From the NCBI RefSeq assembly GCF_900167535.1, contig NZ_FUYE01000002.1, forward strand, positions 496,001-560,000: a stretch of 64,000 nt of DNA. Direction: 5' to 3'. Every line of letters starts with the position of its first letter. Position 1 is the stretch's first letter. This DNA comes from Prosthecobacter debontii. GTDB lineage: Bacteria > Verrucomicrobiota > Verrucomicrobiia > Verrucomicrobiales > Verrucomicrobiaceae. Positions 17,831 to 27,162 of the stretch are shown piece by piece. The notes under the pieces are model-generated. The model searched no databases and had not been told where the DNA came from. It was given only the letters and a program-made list of their open reading frames with translations. The position numbers were made by a program, and so were the translations under genes.

Positions 17831-18784
17831 ATGCCAGTCCTCACCTCCAGCTACCGGGCTCCACGCTACTTGCGCAGCGGACACGTGCAGACCGTCCTGC
17901 CGGTCTTCCTCCCGCGGGCCAAACCGCCTGCCCCGAAGCATCAGCGGCTGGAACTGCCTGACGGAGATTTCGTGGATTTACGCTGGTTTCATGCCGGGCA
18001 CCGTCGTCTCGCCATCCTTTCTCACGGTCTCGAAGGTTCAGCGGAGGCGGTTTATATTCGCAGCATGACAGCGGCTCTACTCCACGCCGGATGGAATGTG
18101 CTGGCTTGGAATTATCGAGGCTGTGGGGGAGTTGAAAACCGCCTACCTCGATCCTATCACAGTGGCGAGTCGAACGACCTCCGAGCGGTCATCGAACACG
18201 CTTCGGATGCCTATCCTCAAATCGCGCTGATCGGTTTCAGCTTGGGGGGAAACATCACCTTGAAATGCGTGAGCGAGCAAGCGCCTCACCCACAGATCGT
18301 CGCAGCGGTGGCCATCTCCGCTCCGGTGGATCTAGCCTCTAGCGCACGAGTGCTGGATGAACGAACAGACAATCGCATCTACCTGAAACGCTTCTTGAAT
18401 ACCCTTGTCGAGAAGATGGAAACCAAGGCCCGACGATTCCCTGCCGATATCCCAACGCAGGGCATTCGGCTCATTCGCACGATCAAGGAATTCGATGATC
18501 GTTTCACCGCACCGCTGCACGGTTTTCTGGATGCCGATGACTACTGGGCCCGGGCGAGCTCCCTGCCCCATCTTTCCCGATTAAGCATTCCTGCCCTTCT
18601 GCTGAATGCCCTGAATGACCCCCTGCTGGCCCCACCTTCATTCCCGCAGGATCTGGCGTTCCAAAGCGAGTTTTTGTATCTCGAAGCCCCGGCAGAAGGT
18701 GGCCATGTCGGCTTTCTGGATCACCGCTTACGTGGCTGGCATGAAAAGCGTGTGATTGAGTTCATCGATGCTTTGGCCTCATAA
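17831..18784 (+). CDS. Alpha/beta hydrolase, YheT/AB-hydrolase family
   Basis: The 317-residue protein has the nucleophile elbow GFSLGGN (around residues 138-144) and an oxyanion-region LSHGLEGSAEA. A catalytic His is probably in GGHVGFLDH near the C-terminus. The opening YRAPRYLRSGHVQTVLP is characteristic of YheT-like hydrolases. The substrate is unknown. It is the third gene of a plus-strand run after trpS, with a 39-bp gap, and its last 23 bp overlap the convergent gene on the minus strand. Confidence 0.88.
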   Translation: MPVLTSSYRAPRYLRSGHVQTVLPVFLPRAKPPAPKHQRLELPDGDFVDLRWFHAGHRRLAILSHGLEGSAEAVYIRSMTAALLHAGWNVLAWNYRGCGGVENRLPRSYHSGESNDLRAVIEHASDAYPQIALIGFSLGGNITLKCVSEQAPHPQIVAAVAISAPVDLASSARVLDERTDNRIYLKRFLNTLVEKMETKARRFPADIPTQGIRLIRTIKEFDDRFTAPLHGFLDADDYWARASSLPHLSRLSIPALLLNALNDPLLAPPSFPQDLAFQSEFLYLEAPAEGGHVGFLDHRLRGWHEKRVIEFIDALAS

Positions 18785-19475
18785 GAAAGGCGACGACGGC
18801 GAGCCATATGACCACGAACGCACATGCAGCCGCAAAGAGGCTGGCAGGCACAAAAAGAACGCCAATGGACATGCCTTTTTGAACCTTGACTTCAGTGACT
18901 TGAAACTTTCCTTCTTCGGCTTCCGAAAGAGGCATAGGTGTGATTTTAAAAGGCCGACTCGTTTCTCCTGGGAAGATCACCTGCGGGCGCCGCTCCTCAT
19001 TGCCTTCCTCACTGTTGAGCAGGATCAGGCTGACGTTCGCAGCCTTTCCAAAGGCGAGTTTGAAGTTGTCAGAACCTGCAGGCACCTGCCCCTTCGCTGT
19101 GGCTAGAAGATGCGTTTCCACCGTGTCCAGTTTAACTGGCTCATTGGTCGCACCATCCATGGCCACAAATTCAGCCTCAGGCAGTGCCAAGGACTGATCA
19201 CTGAAGATCAGGCCCACATTTGCCTTCAGATACTCCGTCGCCTGTTGATAGGTCGCCTTTTTCTGTTCTTCGCTCTGGTTCAGAAACCAATCGGCCGTGA
19301 CCGGCGGCAGTGAGGTGGGCTGATCACTCAAAAAAACCCGTGGATCCAGATTGAGCCTCAACACAAAGCTGTGATCCCGAGCGAACTCCGCCTCAATGGT
19401 CATGTTCGGCACCACGTGAGCCTGAACCGGTAAGAACAGGCCCAGGAAGCTGAGGACGAAAAGGCAGACGCGCAT
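18762..19475 (-). CDS. Exported protein with C-terminal membrane anchor, unknown function
   Basis: Start at the ATG at 19475 (an adjacent GTG at 19478 is possible); 237 residues. A signal peptide (MRVCLFVLSFLGLFLPVQA) precedes an extracytoplasmic domain starting HVVPNMTIEAEF. A final hydrophobic span (about residues 205-228) is followed by a short basic tail, so the protein is anchored with its domain outside. No family motif was recognised. Its 3' end overlaps the convergent hydrolase gene. Confidence 0.7.
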   Translation of the reverse strand: MRVCLFVLSFLGLFLPVQAHVVPNMTIEAEFARDHSFVLRLNLDPRVFLSDQPTSLPPVTADWFLNQSEEQKKATYQQATEYLKANVGLIFSDQSLALPEAEFVAMDGATNEPVKLDTVETHLLATAKGQVPAGSDNFKLAFGKAANVSLILLNSEEGNEERRPQVIFPGETSRPFKITPMPLSEAEEGKFQVTEVKVQKGMSIGVLFVPASLFAAACAFVVIWLAVVAFLMRPKHR

Positions 19476-19541
19476 CACAAGCGGGCAACTTTGATGGTGA
19501 AAACTCCCCCGTCAAATCATGCCCGCTGTCTGTCGATATCC

Positions 19542-20402
19542 TCACTTAAAAGACAAAGTCTTGCCGTTCCTCTGATACTGCAATGAGGTCGCTCCTGCGA
19601 TGAGAATATCTCCCTGGATCACCGTAATGTCGCGGTTTTTACCCGCTTTGGGCTTGGATGAATTGGCATTCAGCAGATGGACTTGCACACTGACAGGGGA
19701 ACGGATGGGGATCTCCGACTCGGCTCGCCCGAAGGTGCAGCCATCGAAGACACAATTCTTGGTCATTAGCAAAAAGCTCTCAGGAACCTTGCAACGAACG
19801 AAGCGGCAGTTCTCGATTTTCATCCACTCATGGGTCAGCTCCTCGGCGATATCCTCGCGATACTGAACCACGGACAGGTCCACGTCATAGAAGGTGCAGT
19901 TCGTCACCTTCACCCCAATATCCACGAGCTTCATGGGGGCGATGAATTGCCCAGTAAACACACACTGATTGAAGGTCCATTTTGAGGAGTGGTAGCGGAC
20001 AAACCAAGCCCCGCCCTTCCGCAGCACGCAGTCTTGGAAAAGGGAGTTGGTCGCCACCAGCTCACCACCCAGATCGATTTTCAATTGGGTGTCCGCAAAG
20101 CGTGTGCCTTGCGCATTCCATTGGCCTTCGTCGATCAGGATATCGGCCTTTTCGATCTCCGTGCCACTTCCGGTGGTCACCTGTGCAGGCTCCAGCTTCT
20201 TATCCCCGGGGATGAGTCTCGCCCCCAAGACCACTTTAAATTTGGGCTGATACTTTCCTGGAGCGATGTCCACCTGCCCCCGCCAATCTTTTTCAACATC
20301 GAAAGGCGAGGATTGAGCCAGGACAAAAGCTGGAGATGCCATCGTAAGCACCGCGAGCGAAAACATTAAAATATCCTGGATGGATTTAAATAAGATTTTC
20401 AT
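19542..20402 (-). CDS. Secreted protein with beta-helix-like repeats
   Basis: The ATG at 20402 gives 286 residues with a signal peptide (DILMFSLAVLTMASPAFVLAQ). The central region repeats short N-C-x-F/V-x-D/x patterns (QDCVLRKGG, FNQCVFTG, TNCTFYDV, ENCRFVRC, DGCTFGRA), which reads as a right-handed beta-helix or pentapeptide-like solenoid. Such proteins are common among exported polysaccharide-active or surface proteins. No catalytic site is identified. Confidence 0.65.
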   Translation of the reverse strand: MKILFKSIQDILMFSLAVLTMASPAFVLAQSSPFDVEKDWRGQVDIAPGKYQPKFKVVLGARLIPGDKKLEPAQVTTGSGTEIEKADILIDEGQWNAQGTRFADTQLKIDLGGELVATNSLFQDCVLRKGGAWFVRYHSSKWTFNQCVFTGQFIAPMKLVDIGVKVTNCTFYDVDLSVVQYREDIAEELTHEWMKIENCRFVRCKVPESFLLMTKNCVFDGCTFGRAESEIPIRSPVSVQVHLLNANSSKPKAGKNRDITVIQGDILIAGATSLQYQRNGKTLSFK

Positions 20403-20444
20403 GGCGAGGCCATGCTGAGGCATAACCTCACCCTAGGAAAGCGT

Positions 20445-21398
20445 TTATTTTACCACCGGCTCACCCAGGTGTTTCTTGAAGAATGCTGCGGCAATTTCCA
20501 CGGTCTCTGCACACCACGGATCACTCATCCAGAAAGGATGCGGAGCGAATTTTAAGGTGTGCACTTCGGTTTCGATGCCCAGGCTTTTCAGCTTCTTCAT
20601 CATCTCCGCGCGGCCCACTTTCAGAGTGTCCTTTTCACCTTCAATGAAAATGGTCGGAGGCACTCCTGCACGCACGTGGGTGATGGGGGACGCTGCTTTG
20701 TAGAGTTCGGGATTCTCATCGCACGTCACCCCAAAGAACAACAGACTGCTCTCGTTTTTCTTGCCTAGATTGGCTGCCACGAGGTCCTGTGTCGCTGCCA
20801 TGACGATGGCCGCTTTCACAGTGCTGGATTGATCTTTAAAAGGGCCTTGGCCTTCAAATTCGGGCAAGCCGCTGGTCATCGCTGTCAAACCTGAAAGGTG
20901 GCCCCCTGCCGATCCCCCCATGCAGCCAATGCGCTCAGGATCAATTTTGAGCTCCTTGGCATGGGCACGCAGGCAACGCAGAGCAGCCTTACAATCGTGA
21001 ATGGCCGCCGGATATTTTGCCTCTGTGGAAAGGCGATAGCTGACCAAAGCCGTGACAAAACCGCGCTGAGCCAGCCGCTCCATCATCGGCTTATCCGCCT
21101 CCACCTGGCGCTTCTGCCAGCCACCACCGTGAATGTCCAGGATGCAGGGCCAGGTTCCCTCCGCCTCCGGCACATACACATAAAGCTCCACGGTATGCTC
21201 CGGGTATTTGGCCACCTCCAGGGTCTTCAGAGTGAAACCAGCCGGGGTCTGGGGATTCAGCTTCTTCCACTTAGGGCCTTCATTCGCTGTGGAGGGCTTG
21301 GGTTTCGCGGTTGCGGGCTGAGTAGCCTCAGCAGCCTGAGCTGCTGAGGCAGCGAGTGCCAAAGAGAGGGAAAGAGAAAGAAGTAACAGTGGCTTCAT
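20445..21398 (-). CDS. Secreted alpha/beta hydrolase (BD-FAE/esterase-lipase-like)
   Basis: The ATG at 21398 gives 317 residues beginning with a signal peptide of Leu/Ala residues. The oxyanion motif DIHGGGW and the nucleophile motif GGSAGG (both in the order of the HSL/BD-FAE family) are followed by an Asp near the C-terminal third and the His in FAPHPFWMSD. The family hydrolyses acyl or feruloyl esters on plant polysaccharides, or peptides. Substrate is not predictable here. The gene lies 42 bp downstream of the solenoid gene's start, on the same strand. Confidence 0.85.
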   Translation of the reverse strand: MKPLLLLSLSLSLALAASAAQAAEATQPATAKPKPSTANEGPKWKKLNPQTPAGFTLKTLEVAKYPEHTVELYVYVPEAEGTWPCILDIHGGGWQKRQVEADKPMMERLAQRGFVTALVSYRLSTEAKYPAAIHDCKAALRCLRAHAKELKIDPERIGCMGGSAGGHLSGLTAMTSGLPEFEGQGPFKDQSSTVKAAIVMAATQDLVAANLGKKNESSLLFFGVTCDENPELYKAASPITHVRAGVPPTIFIEGEKDTLKVGRAEMMKKLKSLGIETEVHTLKFAPHPFWMSDPWCAETVEIAAAFFKKHLGEPVVK

Positions 21399-21488
21399 GA
21401 GGCAATGGAGAACGGAGAACGTCACAGAACTCCGATCCCCATCAGCATTTACCGTCAAAATCAGGGCCTCAAAGGTTTAATCCAGCTT

Positions 21489-22124
21489 TTAATCCAGCTC
21501 TTCTTCCTCTTCATCAAGGTCGTTGAGATAGATTCGGATGCTGCGGTCCTCCAAGGCATCCCGCACATCGGCGATATCTTGAGCGTCAAGCCCCAGCCAA
21601 AAAGTCGCCACACCCCGTTGAAGATCAGCGCGGTCTTGATTCACCTTTTGCAGGGCGAAGCCGAAACGGCCATAAAACGGCAGCACATTCTTACCTGCGC
21701 GCATCCACAGCTCCAAAGGCCGCTCCTCGGGCTCTAACAAGGCAATGCGCGCTGCCAAAAGTGTGGTGCCGAATCCACGCCGATGATAATCCCGATGCAC
21801 CATCCCGTTAACCAGGGCTGCACTGTCTGAGTCTCCGATCAATTCCAAGCCGCCACAGGCGACAATATCGCCGTCATACTCGAGAACCAGTATATACGAG
21901 GTGCCGACATTCAAAAACTCCTCAAATCTCTCCAATCCCTGGGGATGCAGGAACTCGGGTGAATTGGAGCGATAAATCTCAAGACAGGCCTCCAAGTCTT
22001 CGGGGACGTATTCCCGGATGCGGCAGGGCATTAATTTCGGCGCGATGGCCTGGATCAGTTCAGAAGGGGGAAGGGGCTCGCCTTCGACAGCTTCGAAATC
22101 GGATTCAAACTCAGAGTAGGACAT
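21489..22124 (-). CDS. GNAT-family N-acetyltransferase
   Basis: The 211-residue product contains the GNAT acetyl-CoA loop pattern in YHRRGFGTTLLAARI and the preceding beta strands (ILVLEYDGDIVACGGLEL). An acidic N-terminus (about 28 residues) and a very acidic C-terminus (DEEEEELD) flank the domain. The acceptor substrate is unknown. It lies next to the esterase gene on the same strand with a 90-bp gap. Confidence 0.8.
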   Translation of the reverse strand: MSYSEFESDFEAVEGEPLPPSELIQAIAPKLMPCRIREYVPEDLEACLEIYRSNSPEFLHPQGLERFEEFLNVGTSYILVLEYDGDIVACGGLELIGDSDSAALVNGMVHRDYHRRGFGTTLLAARIALLEPEERPLELWMRAGKNVLPFYGRFGFALQKVNQDRADLQRGVATFWLGLDAQDIADVRDALEDRSIRIYLNDLDEEEEELD

Positions 22125-22187
22125 GCGGACAGCCAGTGCGGGTGAAGTGAGAAACGGTCAAGGCTAAGGACGAAAAAGCCTCTGAAA

Positions 22188-22226
22188 ACAAAAAACCGCC
22201 GTCTCAAAGGGTGAGACTGGCGGTTT
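22188..22226 (-). terminator. Rho-independent terminator downstream of the 22.2-22.6 kb gene
   Basis: A strong inverted repeat (AAACCGCC plus GTCTCA paired with TGAGAC and GGCGGTTT, one bulged T) reads on the minus strand as a GC-rich stem followed by a T-run. It begins about 20 bp after the stop of the minus-strand small gene. Confidence 0.8.
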
Positions 22227-22246
22227 ATTTTGAAAGGGAAAAGAGA

Positions 22247-22582
22247 TTAGCGAGCAGCCACGGCCGTATTACGGGCGGCAATCGTCGCCTGATGTGCGGC
22301 ACGCAGACCTTCCAGGCCGCGGTAAGTCTTAGCGACTTTAGCACAAAGACCACGGCTGACGAGTCCCTGCAGCTTCTCATAAGAGCGCAGACGCAGCATT
22401 TCCTCACCTCCGCTCACAGCGTTCTTCAGCTTCAGATTGTCGTAGACCATTTTGAACAACTGGTTGAACTCCAGTGTTTCCCCTGAGGACAACACATTGA
22501 CGAGCTCATCGGTGACATGGTCTGGGACGCGGCGGGAGAAACGTGTTTTGCGAATCGGTGTCGTAGCCATAGAGGCCTTCAT
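22247..22582 (-). CDS. Conserved-looking small basic protein, unknown function
   Basis: The ATG at 22582 gives 111 residues; an ATG at 22570 (MATTPIRKTRF) is equally likely. The product is basic at the N-terminus (TPIRKTRFSRRVPDHV) and mostly alpha-helical, with a Gly-Gly-Glu turn in the middle and an Ala/Arg-rich C-terminus. It does not match a family I know. A good terminator follows. The stretch 22583-22722 upstream holds a poorly conserved in-frame extension and the promoter. Confidence 0.65.
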   Translation of the reverse strand: MKASMATTPIRKTRFSRRVPDHVTDELVNVLSSGETLEFNQLFKMVYDNLKLKNAVSGGEEMLRLRSYEKLQGLVSRGLCAKVAKTYRGLEGLRAAHQATIAARNTAVAAR

Positions 22583-22722
22583 AATAACATGGTTTTCGAG
22601 CTTTGCGACGTATTTATGCGGGGAAATGTGATTTATCCGACGCCCGATTTTCCTTGATAGAATGCGGAATCCAGCGCGTTTTAGCCTTTCTGTCCAGTTT
22701 TCCGATCTGCTTTTGATCGCTG

Positions 22723-24024
22723 TCAAGGTGTGGCGATTTTAAAAAGCTGTTTTTTAGTCCGGATAAATAGAGCTCCGTCCGCCACGGCAGGTGCCGCCGT
22801 CATCGCATCAGGAAGGGTGTTTTCGGCCAAGACCTCGAATTTTGGACCTGCGCGCAGCACTCGAGTATCTCCACGGTCATTGCTGAAATAGAGTCGGTCT
22901 CCTGCGGCGATCGGGCTAGGCAGGTGTTGACCGGTTAGGCGTTCTTCCCAGACGTCTTCACCACGGATCGGGTTCATGCAGGTCACGATCCCTCCGCGTG
23001 TGATCTGGAACAACAGATCCCCGACCAGAACCGAGTTAGCTTCACTCGCATTTCGCTTCTCGCGATCCCAGATCACATGACTCTCGGTGATGTCACCTTT
23101 CATCTGACCATCGATGCGCACGCCGAGGGTGTGGGACCGCTCCGAACCTGTATTCAGGATCAATACGTCCTTGCAGACAAGCGGGCGGATGGCCGCGTTG
23201 AATCCGCCGTGACGAACCGTCCACAATTCCTTGCCGCTATCCACAGCATAACCAAAAGCAGCGCGAGAGCCGATGGAAACGAGTGTTTCCACACCTGCTA
23301 GATTGAAAACACTGGGGGTATGATACGCCTTACGCATATCCCCATCACGCGTGGGATGTCCTTCGGCATCGAGGTCACCGTAATCCGTGGTTCGTGGTGT
23401 TTTCCACAGGGTCTCCCCAGTCTTCTTGTTCAGGGCGGTAACGAACTGCTGATCGATGCCATCGAAGGTGAGGATCAGCATGTCCCCATGAAGGATCGGA
23501 GATGACCCAGGACCGCGATAGTGGCGCACATTGATATCCCGGCGTTCCCACACCTTTTGACCTGTCGCCGGATCCAGACGCGCGGTGCCATAGGTGCCGA
23601 AATGCACATAGAGAGCGTCTGCTTCCAAGACGGGTGAAGGTGCCGCATAATTGTTGAGCGGGTTCCCTAACTCTTCGGGTGCTGCATTTTCAAAGACCAA
23701 CAGATGATGGATCACCTTTCCCGTGTGGCGATCAATCCCATAAACATACTGCTTGGTCCCATCCGTCTTAGCTGACGTGAACCAGATCATGTCGCCACCG
23801 ATGACGGGACTGCTGTGACCTTCATCTTCGAGGTCGGTTTTCCAGGCAATATTCTCGCCGGTTTCAGCATTCCATTTTAATGGCAACCGGGCAGCCTCAT
23901 CGGCAGGCACGATACCATCAAAGGTGGGACCGTTCTTGTCAGGCCAAAACACCGGCGTGGTGGCAGGCTGCGCCAGAGCGGCAGAAACAGTGAAAAGGGA
24001 CAGCAGGGCGGCGCGGAAGGTCAT
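22723..24024 (-). CDS. Secreted PQQ-like beta-propeller protein
   Basis: The ATG at 24024 begins a signal peptide (MTFRAALLSLFTVSAALAQ) and gives 433 residues. Repeated blades with W and GD/GT patterns are visible (TGENIAWKTDLED, GQKVWERRDINVR, GETLWKTPRT, GKELWTVRHGG, GEDVWEERLTG), typical of PQQ-enzyme-like repeats. These proteins often serve as secreted scaffolds or dehydrogenase-like lyases in Verrucomicrobiota and Planctomycetota. No cofactor-binding Cys pair is visible. Confidence 0.85.
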   Translation of the reverse strand: MTFRAALLSLFTVSAALAQPATTPVFWPDKNGPTFDGIVPADEAARLPLKWNAETGENIAWKTDLEDEGHSSPVIGGDMIWFTSAKTDGTKQYVYGIDRHTGKVIHHLLVFENAAPEELGNPLNNYAAPSPVLEADALYVHFGTYGTARLDPATGQKVWERRDINVRHYRGPGSSPILHGDMLILTFDGIDQQFVTALNKKTGETLWKTPRTTDYGDLDAEGHPTRDGDMRKAYHTPSVFNLAGVETLVSIGSRAAFGYAVDSGKELWTVRHGGFNAAIRPLVCKDVLILNTGSERSHTLGVRIDGQMKGDITESHVIWDREKRNASEANSVLVGDLLFQITRGGIVTCMNPIRGEDVWEERLTGQHLPSPIAAGDRLYFSNDRGDTRVLRAGPKFEVLAENTLPDAMTAAPAVADGALFIRTKKQLFKIATP

Positions 24025-24144
24025 GCGAAAGATAAAAATTAACGACAAATGGCGGTCGATCCGAGACAAAAAGAAGTCACGGTGCCACCGCCGTGCTTCT
24101 TTCCTGCGGAATGTCTTCTCTCCGTGGAAATGACGTGTTCGGCG

Positions 24145-25173
24145 TCAGACCACGCCAAAGGCAGTCACTTCGTTTTTATTGGCGCATAACCGCATGAGAC
24201 GAAAATCGCTGCAGAGGGGTGCCGCTTGTTCTTTGAGCTGATCCAGCAACGCATATTCCTCTGTGCCTTTGAACTTGATGGTCACGATGAACTGACTCAT
24301 CTGCCCTTCACGCAGCCATTCCAGCAGGAGGTCGATGCTGCGTTGTGGAGCGGCGATGATATCGCAGATCAGCCAGTCCACAGGTTGAGGGGGGCGGAAC
24401 TTGAAGGCATCGGCCTGCTGAAAAGTGAGCCTTGGATTGCGCATCAAATCTTCTCGCAGCGGGCTGCGATCAATCGCCGTCACATAAGCACCACGCTGAA
24501 TGGCCACATAGCTCCAACTCCCCGGCGAAGCACCCAAATCCACACAGGTTTGGCCTTTCTGAATGTGACGCCCGAGCCGGAGTTCCGCCTCAATCACCTT
24601 GGCAAAAGCCCGACTCGGAGCAGCCTTGTCTTCGGCATGCGCGATGACACCCCCTGGAAACGTCGAGATCAAAGCACGTCGATCAAAAGGCTGTGGGGCC
24701 ACAGCCACGGAAAGGAAGCCCGCATCAGGCCCCGTGAGCATGGCCTGGACCAGAGAAGTTTGCGACGTCCAGGCCGTACTCCCCTCTTCGAAGCCCTTCA
24801 AAAGAGCGCGTCGCTTTTTTTTCAGCCGCTCCATCAGAGCCGCTCGAATCAACTCGCAGCGATGCCAGCCTGCACGCCCTTCCCCATACACCGGCCAGAG
24901 ATGCAAGCGCCAAGGGCCAGCATCCGACACCACACCGGCGATCCGACCAATGATCTGATCCGCCCAACCATTGATCGAGGCACCCGTCACAGAGATGGCA
25001 TTGGGAAGCGTTTGCCACGCGAACGCCAGCAGCGAGTGCTCAGGCAAGCTATCCGCCTGAACTAACGGAGCATAGTCTGCGGCGGGAAGAACTGATGGTG
25101 TCAAGACACCCGATCTGGCCAGCTCTTCCACCAGGAAAGGGGCCATGTCTGCGGCAGGCAGGAAAAGATGCAT
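24145..25173 (-). CDS. FtsJ-like rRNA 2'-O-ribose methyltransferase, RlmM family
   Basis: The ATG at 25173 shares one base with the stop of the upstream gene and gives 342 residues. The C-terminal Rossmann domain has motif I CVDLGASPGSWSYVA, an Asp in ICDIIAAP and a Lys in VTIKFKG, which are catalytic-region features of FtsJ/RlmM methyltransferases. The N-terminal third is a THUMP-like region of RlmM-type proteins. Modification of 23S rRNA C2498 is the E. coli RlmM activity. The equivalent target here is inferred. Confidence 0.85.
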   Translation of the reverse strand: MHLFLPAADMAPFLVEELARSGVLTPSVLPAADYAPLVQADSLPEHSLLAFAWQTLPNAISVTGASINGWADQIIGRIAGVVSDAGPWRLHLWPVYGEGRAGWHRCELIRAALMERLKKKRRALLKGFEEGSTAWTSQTSLVQAMLTGPDAGFLSVAVAPQPFDRRALISTFPGGVIAHAEDKAAPSRAFAKVIEAELRLGRHIQKGQTCVDLGASPGSWSYVAIQRGAYVTAIDRSPLREDLMRNPRLTFQQADAFKFRPPQPVDWLICDIIAAPQRSIDLLLEWLREGQMSQFIVTIKFKGTEEYALLDQLKEQAAPLCSDFRLMRLCANKNEVTAFGVV

Positions 25174-26156
25174 CACAGGAAAAGGCTGCGCAGCGGCTCG
25201 AGCTCGGGAGCTTCCTCGCACACGGAAGCGAGATTTTTCAGCCCAGCGGGGATGTGCTGCTCGAATTGCGTTTTACCCTGGTTACGACTCAGGTTCCCAT
25301 AAGCCCCGAGCGCCTGCATCAAGCGTTGCGCGGCGCACTGGAAAAAGACCTTGCGTAACTCCGACAAGGGGATGCCTCTCAATTCAGCATAATACTGGAG
25401 CAACTCACCCCGCTCACTGCGGCTGATCGTCACATACGGATCATAAAGCAGGGAGGCCAAATCATACTCGGCCAAACCGGCTCGAAGGCCCTGGTAATCC
25501 ACCAGCCATGCCGTGCCCTCTCGCAGCAGCACGTTTTGGCTCTGAAAATCTCGATGCACGAGACAGCGCGGGCGGCGAGCCAGACGCTGACGAAGTTCCA
25601 GCAAGGTCTGGCGCGCTTCGGTCTGCTCGGTGGCCTCGGAGTTCCGACGCAGAACCCCGCGCACGAAGTGCTCGATAAAGTAGCTCTGCTCCCATTCGTA
25701 AAGAGCCTCATCGAACTCAGGCTCCAGAGCGCTCAGCTCCGCCGAGGTTAGGGAAGCAGCTTTCACGCTATGCAACTTGGCTGCCTCCCTCAAGGTCGCC
25801 TCATAAAGAGGGCGACGACTAGCCCAGGGCTCTTCTCGATGAGCATGGAGATCATCCCGCCCCAAATCCTCCAACCACACGCAGAGACGCTGCTCATCAA
25901 AAGCATAAATGGCCGGGACATTTACGCCTAGAGCTGCCAAGCGGCGAGTCGCTGGAACAAATTTAGGATTGTCACGCCGTGCCATCGTATAGACCATGAG
26001 GATCATATCTGGATGAGCTTGGCCTTCCCAAATGAATCGATAGAAGTGCCGGTCAGACCCACCTTTCAGGATGGGCTCGACCCGACATGGCACATCCTCC
26101 AACGCAGGAAATTGCTGGCGAGTCAGGATGAGCAGGGCCTCGTGTTCGGGTGGCAT
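25173..26156 (-). CDS. Aminoglycoside phosphotransferase-family sugar kinase (AmgK-like)
   Basis: The 327-residue protein has the APH-type active-site segment VHRDFQSQNVLL and the following VDYQGLRAGLAEYDLASLLYD, where Asp residues hold Mg and the base. This form is typical of AmgK, which phosphorylates N-acetylmuramate/N-acetylglucosamine during peptidoglycan recycling. The RlmM-like gene follows immediately (one-base overlap). MurU is not next to it, so assignment to AmgK proper is likely but not certain. Confidence 0.8.
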   Translation of the reverse strand: MPPEHEALLILTRQQFPALEDVPCRVEPILKGGSDRHFYRFIWEGQAHPDMILMVYTMARRDNPKFVPATRRLAALGVNVPAIYAFDEQRLCVWLEDLGRDDLHAHREEPWASRRPLYEATLREAAKLHSVKAASLTSAELSALEPEFDEALYEWEQSYFIEHFVRGVLRRNSEATEQTEARQTLLELRQRLARRPRCLVHRDFQSQNVLLREGTAWLVDYQGLRAGLAEYDLASLLYDPYVTISRSERGELLQYYAELRGIPLSELRKVFFQCAAQRLMQALGAYGNLSRNQGKTQFEQHIPAGLKNLASVCEEAPELEPLRSLFL

Positions 26157-26279
26157 GGAAGCCGAGATTTAACCGCACCACGGCCCAAGCTGCAACCTCT
26201 TGCTGGAGAGCACCAAAGGTTCATTCTTGAGCACAACCGCATGTTTGGCATCCCGTGAATCCCCTTTATATTCCCCCTC

Positions 26280-27146
26280 ATGAAGCCTGTCTTTGAGAAA
26301 GTCCCACGTCGTGACTGGGAGTCGTTCCATTGTGAATTGGTGCATGGACCCGACTACGGCACGCGCTGGCACTTTCACCCGGAATTCCAGATCACCCTCG
26401 CCATTCGAAGCCGTGGGCACCGCGTTGTCGGGGATAACATTGCCCCCATCAGCGATGGCGATCTCGTCCTTGTCGGGTCAAATCTGCCCCACGTCTGGCA
26501 CCAGGAGGAAAACGCCGGTATCGTCGATGCCATCATCATCCGTTTCGATGAAAACTTCCTGGGCAAGGACTTCATGGCCATGCCCGAGTTGGAGTCTGTG
26601 CGGCGTTTGTTACGCCGAGCCAGTCGTGGTCTGGAAGTGCGCGGCCCCGTGCGCAAAGAGATCTCCCTGCGTCTGCGCCATCTCGCTGAAAATGACGGCC
26701 TCACCCGAGTGGTCGATCTGCTGGCCATCCTCGACTCCATGTCACGTGCGAAGGATCTGAAGCCTCTAGCCAGTGCGGCCTATGAGCCCACGCTGCATGC
26801 CACAGATCAGGGCCGCATGGAGCGTGTCTGCGATTACATCCACCAGCATCTGACCGAGGATATTGACCGCGCTCAGCTCGCCCGTCTGGCCCATTTGAGC
26901 GAAGGGGCCTTCAGTCGCTTCTTCCGTTCCCGCACTGGGAAAACCGTGCCGGAGTACATCAATGAAGTTCGAATTGGCCGCGCTTGCCGCATGATTGCGG
27001 AGGATCAGAATAATATCACTGATATCGCGTTGGATTGCGGTTATCGAAACCTCGCCAACTTCAATCGCCGTTTCCGTGAAGTCGTCGGCAGCACACCGCG
27101 TGAATATCGCAGCCAGATGCGGGTCCTAGGCGGTAAGCCCGGCTGA
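26280..27146 (+). CDS. AraC-family transcriptional regulator with N-terminal cupin domain
   Basis: The 288-residue regulator starts with a cupin-like sensor (WHFHPEFQITLAI, then GDLVLVGSNLPHVWH). The C-terminal AraC DNA-binding domain has two helix-turn-helix regions (DIDRAQLARLAHLSEGAFSR and ITDIALDCGYRNLANFNR, ending GSTPREYRSQ). Such cupin-AraC proteins often sense a sugar and regulate carbohydrate genes. It diverges from the AmgK-like gene by 123 bp; its targets are unknown. Confidence 0.9.
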   Translation: MKPVFEKVPRRDWESFHCELVHGPDYGTRWHFHPEFQITLAIRSRGHRVVGDNIAPISDGDLVLVGSNLPHVWHQEENAGIVDAIIIRFDENFLGKDFMAMPELESVRRLLRRASRGLEVRGPVRKEISLRLRHLAENDGLTRVVDLLAILDSMSRAKDLKPLASAAYEPTLHATDQGRMERVCDYIHQHLTEDIDRAQLARLAHLSEGAFSRFFRSRTGKTVPEYINEVRIGRACRMIAEDQNNITDIALDCGYRNLANFNRRFREVVGSTPREYRSQMRVLGGKPG

Positions 27147-27162
27147 GGCCGGAAGCTTCACC

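Noticed and set aside
24226..25065. 279-residue plus-strand reading frame opposite the RlmM-like gene
   Set aside because: It is entirely antisense to a gene with clear methyltransferase motifs.
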